Shown here: positions 9,619 through 18,580 of the stretch, in pieces
Position numbering within the stretch: the stretch's first letter is position 1
How the letters are laid out: every line of letters starts with the position of its first letter
Assembly (NCBI RefSeq): GCF_003337565.1
Contig: NZ_QPJL01000011.1
Span: forward strand, 62,001 to 126,000
Source: Paracoccus lutimaris
GTDB taxonomy: Bacteria; Pseudomonadota; Alphaproteobacteria; Rhodobacterales; Rhodobacteraceae
Reading direction: 5' to 3'
Length of the DNA: 64,000 bases
The notes under the pieces: model-generated
Seen by the model: the letters and a program-made list of their open reading frames with translations, nothing else
Databases searched by the model: none
What the model was told of the DNA's origin: nothing
Translations under genes and position numbers: made by a program

Positions 9619-9872
9619 GATATGTTGGCCGGACCAAGAATGCGCACGCAGAGCCGATTGTCGGATTCGTCGCCCGACGTCAGTTCGCCCTTGGCAATGA
9701 CCTTGTCGCCAACGCAGATATCGACACCATCCGACATGTCCTGATCGAGGGTCAGGATATCGTCCGGCCGCAGACGTGCCAGTTCGGCCACCGACAATTG
9801 CGTTCCGCCCAGACGAATGGTGATTTCCACCTGGATCTGGTCGGTTGCGATAAGACTTGCAATATCTTCCAT
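9615..9872 (-). CDS. fliN: flagellar motor switch protein FliN
   Basis: An 85-residue protein made almost entirely of one SpoA (surface presentation of antigens) domain: IQVEITIRLGGTQLSVAELA, then LRPDDILTLDQ and the C-terminal VGDKVIAKGEL. FliN builds the lower part of the C-ring and takes part in switching and export-substrate docking. The short form without an N-terminal extension is common in alphaproteobacteria. It is separated from the fliH-like gene by two bases and overlaps fliP by four, so it lies inside one operon. Confidence 0.92.
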   Translation of the reverse strand: MEDIASLIATDQIQVEITIRLGGTQLSVAELARLRPDDILTLDQDMSDGVDICVGDKVIAKGELTSGDESDNRLCVRILGPANIS

Positions 9873-9874
9873 GA

Positions 9875-10435
9875 TCAGTCCTCAGCTATGATGTCGTTGA
9901 TGATCGACTGCAGTGCGGCGACAGAGGCATCCGGATCAAAGCTGATCGTCGCCTTGTCGGCGATCAGATCCACCGCGAGTGTCCCTTCACGGGTTTCTTC
10001 GATCAACGCGCCAGAAAACCCGGCTTTTGTCAGGCAGTCATCGACATCCGGCCGCAGATCCTGCGCGCAGCGGATCAGCAGTCGCTGTGGCGTTGCCATT
10101 TCCTGCATGCGCTGCAATTCCTTCATCAGAGCGTCGCGCAGCCGCGCTCGACCAGAGCTTGCACCCAGCAGATCCACAATGGCGGCCAGCACCGGCAACA
10201 GTTCGGACAGGGCCGTTCGTCGCATGGCCGCCGCCATTGCGTCATGTTTCGCCATGTCATCACGCATGCTGGTCAAAGCGACCGTCAGTGCGTCCAGGCT
10301 TTTCTCCCGACCCTCGCTCAGGCCTTGCTCATGGCCGCGCTGAAATGCCATTTCCATGTCGGAGGCGCTGGTCGACGACTTGTCGATGCCAATCCCCGTC
10401 GAAAAGGAATCAAGACGGATCGCCGAGGATCTCAT
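9875..10435 (-). CDS. fliH: FliH-like flagellar assembly protein
   Basis: A 186-residue, mostly helical protein between fliF and fliN, the position of fliH. The segment AFQRGHEQGLSEGREKSLDA has the glycine-spaced GxxxG-like repeats seen in FliH and YscL proteins. The C-terminal half (about 110-180) looks like the FliH/V-ATPase E-subunit-like globular domain, with LLIRCAQDLRPDVDD. FliH would hold the export ATPase FliI at the C-ring, but fliI is not in this window. Sequence identity in the family is low, so the call leans on context. It overlaps fliF by four bases. Confidence 0.75.
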   Translation of the reverse strand: MRSSAIRLDSFSTGIGIDKSSTSASDMEMAFQRGHEQGLSEGREKSLDALTVALTSMRDDMAKHDAMAAAMRRTALSELLPVLAAIVDLLGASSGRARLRDALMKELQRMQEMATPQRLLIRCAQDLRPDVDDCLTKAGFSGALIEETREGTLAVDLIADKATISFDPDASVAALQSIINDIIAED

Positions 10436-12018
10436 ACCGCATCCTCACGTTTCTCGATCCAACCGGAAAGCACCTTCAGACTTTCCTCCTTGCGCGCCTT
10501 CATGAGCTCTTTCAGGCGATCGACCGGATCGGCGCTGGCAATTGTCGCTGGCGTGAAGTCGATCTCGGGCACGGCAGCGGAAACTGCGGGCAGTCCCGAA
10601 AGCGCTTCGGCGGCGGTTCGCGGCGTTTCAGGCGCGCGGATGGCCGGAACCGGTGCAGACGTATCCAGTGCGAAGGCTTGCCCCCCCTGAACTGGCTTGG
10701 CCTTCAGGATCGGGCGCAGCAGGAACATGGCCAACGCCAGCGCGAACAGGCCGACCAGGATAATCCGGATCATTCCGTTCAGATCCAGCCGGGAAAGCAA
10801 ACCACCCTCGCTTGCTGCAGTGCCTGCCTCCGAGAGAGACGCAAATGGAAGCGATTTGATGGTGATCGCATCGCCGCGTGTCTCATCAAAGCCGACTGCC
10901 GAGGCGACCAGTTCACGAATGGCCTGAAGTTCGGATTCTTCGCGCGGCACGAGAGTCGTCTGATTATCGGCGCCAGTTTGCGCCACCCCGTTTACAAGAA
11001 CAGCGACCGTCAGACGTCGCGTCGCCCCCGGCCGGCGTGATACCTCACGCGTGACATTGCTTACCTCAAAGTTTGACCGTTGCCGCGTCTCGGAGCGCGA
11101 AGACTTGTTTTCCCCGCCGCCTTGCCCCTGGCCCTCGGGCAGGTTCGAGGCTGCGGTCACCGCGCCCTCTTGTGCGTTGCTGCTCTGATCGGTCGACTCT
11201 TCGTTCTCCTGCGCGATCAGTGCGCGCTGCTGCGGGTCGAAGCGCTGTTCGGTCATGCGCTCGGTTTCGTTTACCACGTCCAGATTCAGCTCGACGATGG
11301 CATTGCCCATGCCGACATGGGCTTCCAGGATACGTTCGACGTTTCGCTTCATCTCCGTTTCGCGGTCTTCACTGGCGAACTCTTCGCCCGAGGTGACGAC
11401 GCCGCGCTCACTGTCGATCACCGAAACCCGGTCGGCATCCATGCCCGGAACACCTGAGGAAACAAGAAACTTCAACGCCTTGGCCTGAGAGCGATCAAGC
11501 GCTGTGCCGTTGGTTGTCACCGTGACCGAGGCGGTGGCCTGCGCCTCGCGCCGATAGCCACGGCCGCTGGGAACAGCCAGATGAACCCTTGCGGTTCTGA
11601 CATTGGGTAGTGCCAGAATTGTGCGCGCGAGCTCACCCTCCTTTGCGCGCCAGTAAGCTGCATCAAACATCTGAGACGTGGTGCCGAACCCCGACATGCC
11701 GTCCAGAATCTCATAGCCAGCGCCACCAGCGTCAGGCAGTCCCTCGCCGGCAAGCGACATGCGCAGGGCGTCGCGGCGGCTTTCATCCACCCAGATCGAA
11801 TCGCCCTCGATCCGATAGGCGATTCCAGATTTTTCGACAGCTGCCAGAATGGCGCCGGATTGCTGTGAGTTGAGGCCGGAATACAGCAGTGCCATCCCCG
11901 GGCGGCTGGCGAACCAGGAAAGCCCTGCGATGGCAGCGAATGTCAGCAGAAAGGCGGCTGCCAGGATACCTTTCTGCTTTGCGCTTCTTTCGCGCCAGTA
12001 GTCTTGCAGCTTCAGCAA
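10432..12018 (-). CDS. fliF: flagellar MS-ring protein FliF
   Basis: A 528-residue protein with two transmembrane segments (about residues 20-40 and 433-452) flanking the periplasmic ring-building domains. N-terminal GMALLYSGLNSQQSGAILA and the stretch ARVHLAVPSGRGY are classic FliF/YscJ features. The C-terminal cytoplasmic tail, which binds FliG, is about 75 residues. FliF polymerises into the MS ring on which the motor is built. It is the first gene of the leftward operon; its start is 114 bases from divergent fliL, and the gap contains a CtrA-like box. Confidence 0.96.
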   Translation of the reverse strand: MLKLQDYWRERSAKQKGILAAAFLLTFAAIAGLSWFASRPGMALLYSGLNSQQSGAILAAVEKSGIAYRIEGDSIWVDESRRDALRMSLAGEGLPDAGGAGYEILDGMSGFGTTSQMFDAAYWRAKEGELARTILALPNVRTARVHLAVPSGRGYRREAQATASVTVTTNGTALDRSQAKALKFLVSSGVPGMDADRVSVIDSERGVVTSGEEFASEDRETEMKRNVERILEAHVGMGNAIVELNLDVVNETERMTEQRFDPQQRALIAQENEESTDQSSNAQEGAVTAASNLPEGQGQGGGENKSSRSETRQRSNFEVSNVTREVSRRPGATRRLTVAVLVNGVAQTGADNQTTLVPREESELQAIRELVASAVGFDETRGDAITIKSLPFASLSEAGTAASEGGLLSRLDLNGMIRIILVGLFALALAMFLLRPILKAKPVQGGQAFALDTSAPVPAIRAPETPRTAAEALSGLPAVSAAVPEIDFTPATIASADPVDRLKELMKARKEESLKVLSGWIEKREDAV

Positions 12019-12075
12019 AACCTTCCCCTTCGAATCGGCGTTATCCTTGTCATGCCCTTCATGACACAGCGGCGA

Positions 12076-12091
12076 TTAAGAATTGGTTAGC
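12076..12091. promoter_or_regulatory. CtrA-type binding site between fliF and fliL
   Basis: TTAA at 12076-12079, seven bases, then TTAGC at 12087-12091. The CtrA consensus is TTAA-N7-TTAAC, so this site has one mismatch. It sits between divergent fliF and fliL, 42 bases before the fliL ATG and 58 bases from the fliF ATG, where it could control both. CtrA regulation of flagellar genes is well established in Caulobacter and Rhodobacterales. The match is to a short motif, so chance is possible, but it is conspicuous in otherwise GC-rich DNA. Confidence 0.55.
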
Positions 12092-12132
12092 CCCGAGGTG
12101 ATATTCGGTCGTCAGATCGATGGAGAATCACC

Positions 12133-12615
12133 ATGACCGAAGCCGCCGACACTCCCGAGGACGAAAAGCCGAAAGGCGGGATTGGCCGTATCCTTCTGCC
12201 GCTCGGGCTTGTGGTAATCATGGCCGGCGGCGGCTTTGCTTCAACCTATCTGGGCTTCTGGTCGCCGATGGGCCTGCTTGCCAAGAAGGAAGACGTGCCA
12301 GCCGAGGCGACCCTGCCTTCCACCGAATTCGTTGATATTCCGCAGATCGTTCTGACCCTTGCAGGGCCAAAGTCTCGGATATTGATCATGACCGTCAAGA
12401 TCGAGACCGATCAGAAGCACCGGGCCGAAATTGAACATCTGATCCCGCGCGTTCTCGACAGTTTTAATAGTTTTCTTGCTGGTGTGGACGCCACGGCTTT
12501 TGAAAAGCGGGGCATATTGGACATCGTTCGCGATGAGCTGGCAACGCGTGCTGTCTTTGTTCTTGGGAAAGACGCCTTTACCGACATTCTGATCACGGAG
12601 TTCCGTATCCAATGA
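12133..12615 (+). CDS. fliL: flagellar basal body-associated protein FliL
   Basis: A 160-residue single-pass membrane protein. A short cytoplasmic N-terminus (TEAADTPEDEKPKGG) is followed by a TM segment (about 18-40) and a periplasmic stomatin-like domain with SRILIMTVKIETD and a C-terminal DILITEFRIQ, the usual FliL ending. FliL rings surround stator units and stabilise them under load. It is the first gene of the rightward operon, with AUGA overlap to the next gene. The start has a purine-rich GGAGAA a few bases before the ATG. Confidence 0.93.
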   Translation: MTEAADTPEDEKPKGGIGRILLPLGLVVIMAGGGFASTYLGFWSPMGLLAKKEDVPAEATLPSTEFVDIPQIVLTLAGPKSRILIMTVKIETDQKHRAEIEHLIPRVLDSFNSFLAGVDATAFEKRGILDIVRDELATRAVFVLGKDAFTDILITEFRIQ

Positions 12616-12959
12616 CAGTTTCCGCAATTCTACAGGTCGTTTTGATCACCTTTATGGTCGGTCTTGCGGGTTTCTGTTTTACGCTGACCCGACGGCTGAG
12701 AAAGCTGAACGATCTCGAAACCGGCCTTGGTGGTGCGATCGCAGTCATGGCCAGCGAGATAAGCCGACTGGAGAAGTCGATCATTCTTGCCAAATCCGAG
12801 GCGATGGCCGCTACCCGGGCACTTTCCGAGGAAATCGAGCGAGCCAAGGAAGAGCGTGCGTTCTGGATGCTTCAGAAAAAGTTTTCGGAAAGCATGCCTG
12901 CCCGTCCTGTCAAGTTACAGCGCCGCCGCCGTCGCGAGGGGGTTGATCTGGATGCGTAG
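12612..12959 (+). CDS. unknown small membrane-anchored coiled-coil protein in flagellar operon
   Basis: A 115-residue protein with one N-terminal TM segment (about residues 5-25) followed by a charged helical region (about 30-95) likely to form a coiled coil, and an Arg-rich tail (QRRRRRE). No catalytic motif is seen. Its place between fliL and motE is shared with small proteins in other alphaproteobacterial flagellar clusters (possibly the DUF6468 group; not checked). The topology suggests a membrane-tethered scaffold acting at the motor or pole. It overlaps fliL by four bases and the motE-like gene by eight. Function is not known to me. Confidence 0.7.
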   Translation: MTVSAILQVVLITFMVGLAGFCFTLTRRLRKLNDLETGLGGAIAVMASEISRLEKSIILAKSEAMAATRALSEEIERAKEERAFWMLQKKFSESMPARPVKLQRRRRREGVDLDA

Positions 12960-13494
12960 GCCGGTTCTCTCCGTGATTGGCGGCATTCTGGTGCTGGCTG
13001 CGGCTGGACAGGCGGTCATGCTGATGGACGGGTTTTCCCGTTTGACCGCGAATGCCGAACCGTCCGAATTGATGGCAGGATGCACCGATGTTCCCGAAGC
13101 CGTCGCACTTGCCGAAACGCTACGGGAAAGATCGTTGCGTCTAGATGGCTATATGAAGGAACTCGATCGCAAGAAGGCCGAGATCAATTTTGCCGAAAAG
13201 CAACTTACGGAAAAGCTCGTCGAGCTTCGCAAGGTCAAGCAGCAGTTAGCGCAGCGTGACGCGGGTCAGCGCCAGTCGGTGACCGAGGACATCTCGCGTC
13301 TGATTGCGGTCTACGACCAGATGAAGCCCGAGCAGGCCGCAATGGTCCTGTCAAACCTGCCGCCGGATTTCGCAGCGCAGATTCTGGTTCGCGTGCAGCC
13401 GGAAACCGGTGCGCGGATCATGGCCTCGGTCGAGCCGGGCCAGGCCGCAGTACTGACTTCATATATGGGCGCCGTCAGGGCGGCAGCGAAATAG
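12952..13494 (+). CDS. motE: MotE-like flagellar protein (MgtE N-domain-like)
   Basis: A 180-residue exported or membrane-anchored protein: hydrophobic N-terminus (about 5-24), a long coiled coil (about 70-105), then YDQMKPEQAAMVLSNLPPDF and ILVRVQPETGARIMASVEP, the MgtE N-terminal-like repeats that define MotE. In Sinorhizobium MotE is a periplasmic chaperone for the motility protein MotC. I chose the ATG at 12952, which overlaps the previous stop by eight bases. A longer in-frame start at 12787 would lie inside the upstream gene. Lies seven bases before motA. Confidence 0.85.
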   Translation: MRRPVLSVIGGILVLAAAGQAVMLMDGFSRLTANAEPSELMAGCTDVPEAVALAETLRERSLRLDGYMKELDRKKAEINFAEKQLTEKLVELRKVKQQLAQRDAGQRQSVTEDISRLIAVYDQMKPEQAAMVLSNLPPDFAAQILVRVQPETGARIMASVEPGQAAVLTSYMGAVRAAAK

Positions 13495-13501
13495 GTGAAC
13501 C

Positions 13502-14368
13502 ATGTTCGGTATGATCGGTATTGTCGTGACCTTCGCGATGGTTTTCGGCGGATATATTCTTGCAGGTGGCAAGCTTGGCGTCATCATGCATTCGTTGCCG
13601 TTCGAGATGATGATGATTGGCGGCGCAGCGATCGGCTCATTTCTGCTGTCCAACGAGACTGCCGTTATCAAGCAATCGCTTGCGGGGTTGGGACGCTCAC
13701 TCAAGGGGCCGCGCTGGCACGAGTCGGATCTGCAGGACGTACTTTGCCTGCTTTTCCAACTGCTGCGAATTGCGCGGGCAAGCCCCGTAGAGCTCGAGGA
13801 GCATATCGAGAATCCGTCTTCTTCCACGATCTTCCAAGCCTATCCCAAAATTCTGGCCGATGAGCAGGCGGTGACACTCATTACCGATACGTTGCGTTCG
13901 GCCAGCCTTAACTATGACGATCCCTATCAGGTCGAGGAAATGCTGTCGCAGCGGATCGGCTTGATGAATGAAGAGGCGATGCACGCGCCGCATGCCTTGC
14001 AGAACATGGCGGATGCCTTGCCGGCACTGGGAATCGTGGCGGCAGTTCTGGGGGTTATCAAAACCATGAGCGCGATTGACCAACCCCCCGAAGTTCTGGG
14101 GAAAATGATCGGGGGGGCGCTGGTCGGGACATTCCTGGGCGTGTTTCTTGCCTATGCGCTTGTCGCGCCTTTTGCACAGCGCCTGTCGGCGGTTACGAAG
14201 CAAGATCAGGCATTTTACGATGTGATCAAGTCCGTCCTTGTCGCGGGATTGCATCAGCATGCCACGAATCTCTGCGTCGAGGTCGGACGTCAGGCAGCGC
14301 CCGACCACGTCCGCCCGTCTTTCGGTGATCTTGAGACTGCGCTTCGCGAACTCAAGAGGGCATCGTGA
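13502..14368 (+). CDS. motA: flagellar motor stator protein MotA
   Basis: A 288-residue inner-membrane protein with four TM segments (about 2-22, 32-50, 170-192, 200-222). The motif ALPALGIVAAVLGVIKTM and the following GGALVGTFLGVFLAYALVAP mark the MotA/TolQ/ExbB proton-channel domain. MotA forms the stator ring around MotB and drives rotation. MotB is not encoded nearby. The large cytoplasmic loop (about 50-165), which contacts FliG, is present, so the length is normal. Confidence 0.96.
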   Translation: MFGMIGIVVTFAMVFGGYILAGGKLGVIMHSLPFEMMMIGGAAIGSFLLSNETAVIKQSLAGLGRSLKGPRWHESDLQDVLCLLFQLLRIARASPVELEEHIENPSSSTIFQAYPKILADEQAVTLITDTLRSASLNYDDPYQVEEMLSQRIGLMNEEAMHAPHALQNMADALPALGIVAAVLGVIKTMSAIDQPPEVLGKMIGGALVGTFLGVFLAYALVAPFAQRLSAVTKQDQAFYDVIKSVLVAGLHQHATNLCVEVGRQAAPDHVRPSFGDLETALRELKRAS

Positions 14369-14634
14369 TCGTGCATTTCCTCGTATCGGCGGCACTGGCA
14401 GGCGGCCTGCCGCAGGCATCAGTTCCACCGACCCGCGATGGATTGATCGCAGAGGCGACCGACCTGCTGTTGAACGGTGAGCCATTGCCACCAGATCTGG
14501 ATGCCCGCCTGATGGAGCTTTCTCCGGCAGATCGGATTGAGGTCCTGATCTTTCTTCGCAGATCGGGAATGTTGACCGACCCGGTTTGGACAGTCGATCG
14601 GCTTCTGGCACCGCGCAAAGAGGGAGAGCGTTAG
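14365..14634 (+). CDS. unknown small exported protein between motA and flhA
   Basis: An 89-residue protein starting with GTG at 14365, overlapping the motA stop by four bases. The N-terminus (IVHFLVSAALAGGLPQAS) looks like a signal peptide. The rest is acidic and helical, with LMELSPADRIEVLIFLRRSG. No family is recognised. It ends directly before the flhA ATG with no gap. It must be translated as part of the flagellar operon, and export to the periplasm would put it beside MotB/FliL, but no function can be assigned. Confidence 0.65.
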   Translation: MIVHFLVSAALAGGLPQASVPPTRDGLIAEATDLLLNGEPLPPDLDARLMELSPADRIEVLIFLRRSGMLTDPVWTVDRLLAPRKEGER

Positions 14635-16722
14635 ATGAGCGTTGCTGAACAGGCCGCAGGTCCGGGTCTGTCAACCCGGCCTCTCGTCATTACCGGCATT
14701 CTGATCCTGATAGTCTTGTCGATGGTAATTCCCATACCTGCGGCCGTTCTGGACGTGGGCATTGCGCTTTCGATCGCAACTGCGACGCTGATCCTGGTCA
14801 TGGCTTCGCTGGTTGGGCGTCCCACAGATTTTCAGGCTTTCCCCGTCCTCTTGCTGGTCTCGCTACTGATCCGGCTTTCGCTGAATATTTCCTCGACGCG
14901 ACTGATCCTGACGAACGGCCAGAATGGACCAACCGCTGCCGGTCACGTGATCAATGGATTTGCGGAGTTTGTTGCAGGCGGTTCACTGCTGGTCGGGCTG
15001 ACGGTTTTCGGTGTGATCTCGGTTGTGAACTTTATGGTGATCACCAAGGGCTCGGGACGAATGGCCGAGGTTTCCGCCCGCTTTGCCTTGGATTCTTTGC
15101 CGGGCAAACAGCTTGCCATCGATGGGGATCTGAATTCAGGGGCGATCGACCACGAGGAGGCCAAGCGTCGCCGAATTCGCGAGCAACGTGAAATCAGTTT
15201 CTTTGGCTCGCTGGACGGCGCGTCGAAATTTGTCAAGGGCGATGCCATTGCCGGTCTGTTGATCACGCTGATCAACCTGTTCGTCGGGCTTGCGGCCGGA
15301 GTTTTTGTTCATGCGATGCCGGTCGGTGAGGCGCTTGAGACCTATTCAAAACTGACCATCGGCGACGGGTTGGTCAGCCAGATCCCATCGCTGATAACCT
15401 CGATGGCGGCGGCACTGCTGCTGTCACGCGGAGGAGCAACCGAAACCACGGCCGATTTGCTCTCGCAGCAACTGACTTCGGACTGGCATGTCCCGGCTGT
15501 TGGCGCAGGTGGGATGGCGCTTGTCGGCCTTGTCCCCGGAATGCCGACTATAATATTCTTCGGTATCGCCTCCGCGCTTGGTGCGATCGCGTGGTTCATC
15601 CGAAATCGCCAGTCCACAAGCTCCGAACCCAAGGTTGCCGCAAGCGAGAGCGAAAAGCCGGCGCCCGTCCAGACGCGAATTGGTGATGTGCTCGACACGG
15701 ACGAAATCTGCGTCGAGATCGGCACGGGGCTGATTGTCAGTGCGCTGGATGCCGGGCGTGGCCTTGGGCAGCGGATCACGAACCTGCGGCTACATATTGC
15801 ACGGGCATACGGTCTGATCCTGCCAGATGTCCGGATTACTGACGGTGTCGGCTTTCGTGATGGGGAGTACGTGATCCGCTTGCAGGGGGTCGTACGGGGG
15901 CGTGGCTTGCTGCATCCGCAAGGCATCCTGGCGCTAGGTTCCGATCCAGTGCTTGAGAAGCTGTCGGGTGATACGGTACGCGAGCCCGTCTATGGCAGCC
16001 CGGCACGGTGGATTGCACCAGATAAGCAGGACGAAGCCGCAATTGCCGGCGCAACTGTCGTTACACCGATGGAGGTTCTTTCCACGCATCTGATGGAGGT
16101 CGTCAAATCCAACCTCTCGGCACTTCTGACCATGTCCTCAATGCAGCGGATGATCCGCGAGTTGTGCAACCTGTCGGACGAGCATCGCGCACAACTGAAC
16201 CAGCGCTTTTTTGACAGCATGGTTCCGGACAAGGTATCGCCCGAAATGCTTCTGGCGGTTCTGCGCGGAATGCTGGAGGAGCGCCTTTCCATCCGCAACC
16301 TAGTCCTGATCACCGATGCGGTTCATGAAGCGCGCGGTGCGGCGACGCCCGAGGCGGTTTACGAGGCGGCCCGCAGACGTCTGCGGGGTCAGATTACGGA
16401 ACAGTTTCTGACCGAGGATGGCTTCCTTGATATCCTGCAGTTGCATCCGCAGTGGGAGGCAGAGATCACCCGCGCCGAAAGTGAGGCAGGACGCAATGGT
16501 CAGACGGCGATCCCACAGATTCAGAAGCGGCTGACCGAGGCAGTTCAGGCGACGCTGGGTAGCCTGACAGAAGGATCGGAGGTTGTTCTGGCGGTTCCCG
16601 ACCATCGCCGCCGGCTGATCCGGATGATGCTGACCGCCTCGGGAATCGGACTGCCCGTCATGGCATTGGACGAAATCGACCCCGCCGCCAAAGTCCGGCT
16701 TTGCGGAACGGTCAGCCCATGA
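14635..16722 (+). CDS. flhA: flagellar export gate protein FlhA
   Basis: A 695-residue protein of normal FlhA length. The N-terminal half has about eight TM segments. The FHIPEP region is recognisable as ARFALDSLPGKQLAIDGDLN and IDHEEAKRRRIREQREISFF. The C-terminal cytoplasmic domain (about 340-695) forms the nonameric ring that docks export chaperones. FlhA uses the proton motive force to energise type III export. It follows the small unknown gene without a gap, and its stop overlaps the fliR start (ATGA). Confidence 0.97.
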   Translation: MSVAEQAAGPGLSTRPLVITGILILIVLSMVIPIPAAVLDVGIALSIATATLILVMASLVGRPTDFQAFPVLLLVSLLIRLSLNISSTRLILTNGQNGPTAAGHVINGFAEFVAGGSLLVGLTVFGVISVVNFMVITKGSGRMAEVSARFALDSLPGKQLAIDGDLNSGAIDHEEAKRRRIREQREISFFGSLDGASKFVKGDAIAGLLITLINLFVGLAAGVFVHAMPVGEALETYSKLTIGDGLVSQIPSLITSMAAALLLSRGGATETTADLLSQQLTSDWHVPAVGAGGMALVGLVPGMPTIIFFGIASALGAIAWFIRNRQSTSSEPKVAASESEKPAPVQTRIGDVLDTDEICVEIGTGLIVSALDAGRGLGQRITNLRLHIARAYGLILPDVRITDGVGFRDGEYVIRLQGVVRGRGLLHPQGILALGSDPVLEKLSGDTVREPVYGSPARWIAPDKQDEAAIAGATVVTPMEVLSTHLMEVVKSNLSALLTMSSMQRMIRELCNLSDEHRAQLNQRFFDSMVPDKVSPEMLLAVLRGMLEERLSIRNLVLITDAVHEARGAATPEAVYEAARRRLRGQITEQFLTEDGFLDILQLHPQWEAEITRAESEAGRNGQTAIPQIQKRLTEAVQATLGSLTEGSEVVLAVPDHRRRLIRMMLTASGIGLPVMALDEIDPAAKVRLCGTVSP

Positions 16723-17477
16723 TCGAACTGGGCGCGGATCCGCGGCTGGCTGTGCTCTTGGCGAGTCTCCTGCTGACCTATTGCCGGGTTCAGGCGTGCT
16801 TGCTGGCTCTGCCGGTCCTGTCCGAGCGGTTGCTGCCGGTCCGTGTACGCGTCGGGCTTGCAATGTCCCTGACGCCATTGCTGGCCGAACATACATTGCC
16901 TGTGCAGCAAATCGGGACCGTCACCCAGCTTGCTGCGCTTGCGGGGGCCGAGGTGGCGACGGGACTTGCGCTTGGTGGATTGGTGCGTCTTTTTGCGATT
17001 GCGCTGGATGTCGCGGCCACAGCGATCGCGGCCACGGCCTCGCTGTCACAACTGATCGGCGCGGCGAATGAATACTCGCCACATCCGATTGGCGCGCTGC
17101 TGCATCTGGCCGGCTTGGCGTTGATCATGGCTCTGGGATTCCCGGTGCTGATCTGTGACCTGCTGAGCGAGAGCTTTCAACTTCGACCCTTGGGCGGATG
17201 GCCCGATATCGCGGCGCTGTTGCCAATGGCGGTCGGATTGGTTCAGCGCGGCTTCGTGCTTGCAATGCTACTGGCTGCGCCGTTCATTCTTGGCGGATTT
17301 CTGTTTCAGTTGCTGTCGGGCATGATCAGCAAGGTCATGCCGGCCTTGCCGGTGGTCTTCATTGCCGCGCCTGGCGCGATCCTGCTTGCCTTGCTTGCCC
17401 TGGCGTTGCTGACCCCCTCGATTCTGTCGATCTGGGTGGATGCGGTCCTTGATGTCCTGCAATCGGGGCTGCCATGA
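16719..17477 (+). CDS. fliR: flagellar export gate protein FliR
   Basis: A 252-residue integral membrane protein with about six TM segments. It carries the FliR/SpaR pattern: RVQACLLALPVLSERLLPVR near the start, AGAEVATGLALGGLVRLF, and AAPFILGGFLFQLLSGMISK in the C-terminal half. FliR joins FliP and FliQ in the helical export gate. The ATG at 16719 overlaps the flhA stop by four bases and is preferred over the in-frame TTG 18 bases earlier. It overlaps flhB by four bases. Confidence 0.94.
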   Translation: MIELGADPRLAVLLASLLLTYCRVQACLLALPVLSERLLPVRVRVGLAMSLTPLLAEHTLPVQQIGTVTQLAALAGAEVATGLALGGLVRLFAIALDVAATAIAATASLSQLIGAANEYSPHPIGALLHLAGLALIMALGFPVLICDLLSESFQLRPLGGWPDIAALLPMAVGLVQRGFVLAMLLAAPFILGGFLFQLLSGMISKVMPALPVVFIAAPGAILLALLALALLTPSILSIWVDAVLDVLQSGLP

Positions 17478-18580
17478 GCGAGGAAAGCGACGACAAGCAA
17501 TTCGATCCCTCGGAAAGCAAGCTGCGCAAGGCGCGGCAAGAAGGGGATATACCTCGATCAGCCGAACTCCAGTCGGTGTTGATGTATCTGGGCGCCTGGT
17601 TCGCCATGTCCTTTGCCATGTCCTGGGCGGTGCCGGGCTGGATCAGCATGGCGTCGCGCCTGATGGGCAGTGATCCATGGCCTGATGCGGTGGGCCATTC
17701 GGCGACCGATCTCGCTTGGGGCGTGGCCAGTTATGCAGCTTTCGCGACCATCGCGATGGTGGTGATCATGACGGCCCCGATCATTCTGGGACTTGTCGCG
17801 CAGCGCTCGATTGTCTTTACGCCCAAGAAGCTCCTGCCGGATTTCAAACGCGTCAACCCGATCAAGAATGCCGGGCAGAAGTTCGGCAAGAGCGGCTTGG
17901 CCACATTCGCGATTTCGGCGGGCAAGGCGGTGTTGGTCGGGATCGGCGGCTGGCTGCTTTACGCTTCGCTATTGTCATGGCTGGTCACGGCCGATGCCAT
18001 GGCGGATCAACAATGGGTGGTGGGCCTTGGTGTCATCCTGCGGCGATCCCTCATGCTGGCCCTTGCGGTTGGTGCGGCATTTGCCTGCATCGACCTGCTG
18101 TGGAAGCGCTTGGAATATCTGAAGCGGAATCGCATGTCGCGGCAAGAGATGCAGGATGAACACAAGGAGAGCGAAGGCGACCCGCATCTGAAGGCCGCGC
18201 GGCGCCAGAAAGGTGTCGACATCGTCCTGAATTCGATGCTGGCGAATGTCGAGAAAGCGGATGTGGTGATCGTCAACCCGACCCATTATGCGGTGGCGCT
18301 TGAATGGAAGCGTGGTAGCGGTCTGGCACCGGTTTGCCTGGCCAAGGGCGTCGATGAGGTTGCGCGTCGGATCCGCGAGCGCGCGAATGAGCATCAGGTG
18401 CCGATCTGGTCCGATCCACCATGCGCGCGCGCGCTTCATGCTACGGTCGAAATCGGCGATGAAATCCGGTCCGAGCATTTCGCGCCTGTGGCCGCCGCCA
18501 TCCGGTTTGCCGAAGCCATGCGCAAGAAGGCGCGCGAGGGCTGGCGCGGATTGCCGCTACAAAGGACAAAACAGACATGA
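17474..18580 (+). CDS. flhB: flagellar export switch protein FlhB
   Basis: A 368-residue protein. The N-terminus shows DDKQFDPSESKLRKARQEGD, the usual FlhB opening, followed by four TM segments (about 32-55, 85-110, 145-172, 185-208). The cytoplasmic domain carries the self-cleavage motif NPTH at residues 268-271, flanked by VIVNPTHYAVALEW. Cleavage between N268 and P269 switches export from rod/hook to filament subunits. The motif is intact, so autocleavage is expected. It overlaps fliR and the following unknown gene by four bases each. Confidence 0.97.
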   Translation: MSEESDDKQFDPSESKLRKARQEGDIPRSAELQSVLMYLGAWFAMSFAMSWAVPGWISMASRLMGSDPWPDAVGHSATDLAWGVASYAAFATIAMVVIMTAPIILGLVAQRSIVFTPKKLLPDFKRVNPIKNAGQKFGKSGLATFAISAGKAVLVGIGGWLLYASLLSWLVTADAMADQQWVVGLGVILRRSLMLALAVGAAFACIDLLWKRLEYLKRNRMSRQEMQDEHKESEGDPHLKAARRQKGVDIVLNSMLANVEKADVVIVNPTHYAVALEWKRGSGLAPVCLAKGVDEVARRIRERANEHQVPIWSDPPCARALHATVEIGDEIRSEHFAPVAAAIRFAEAMRKKAREGWRGLPLQRTKQT

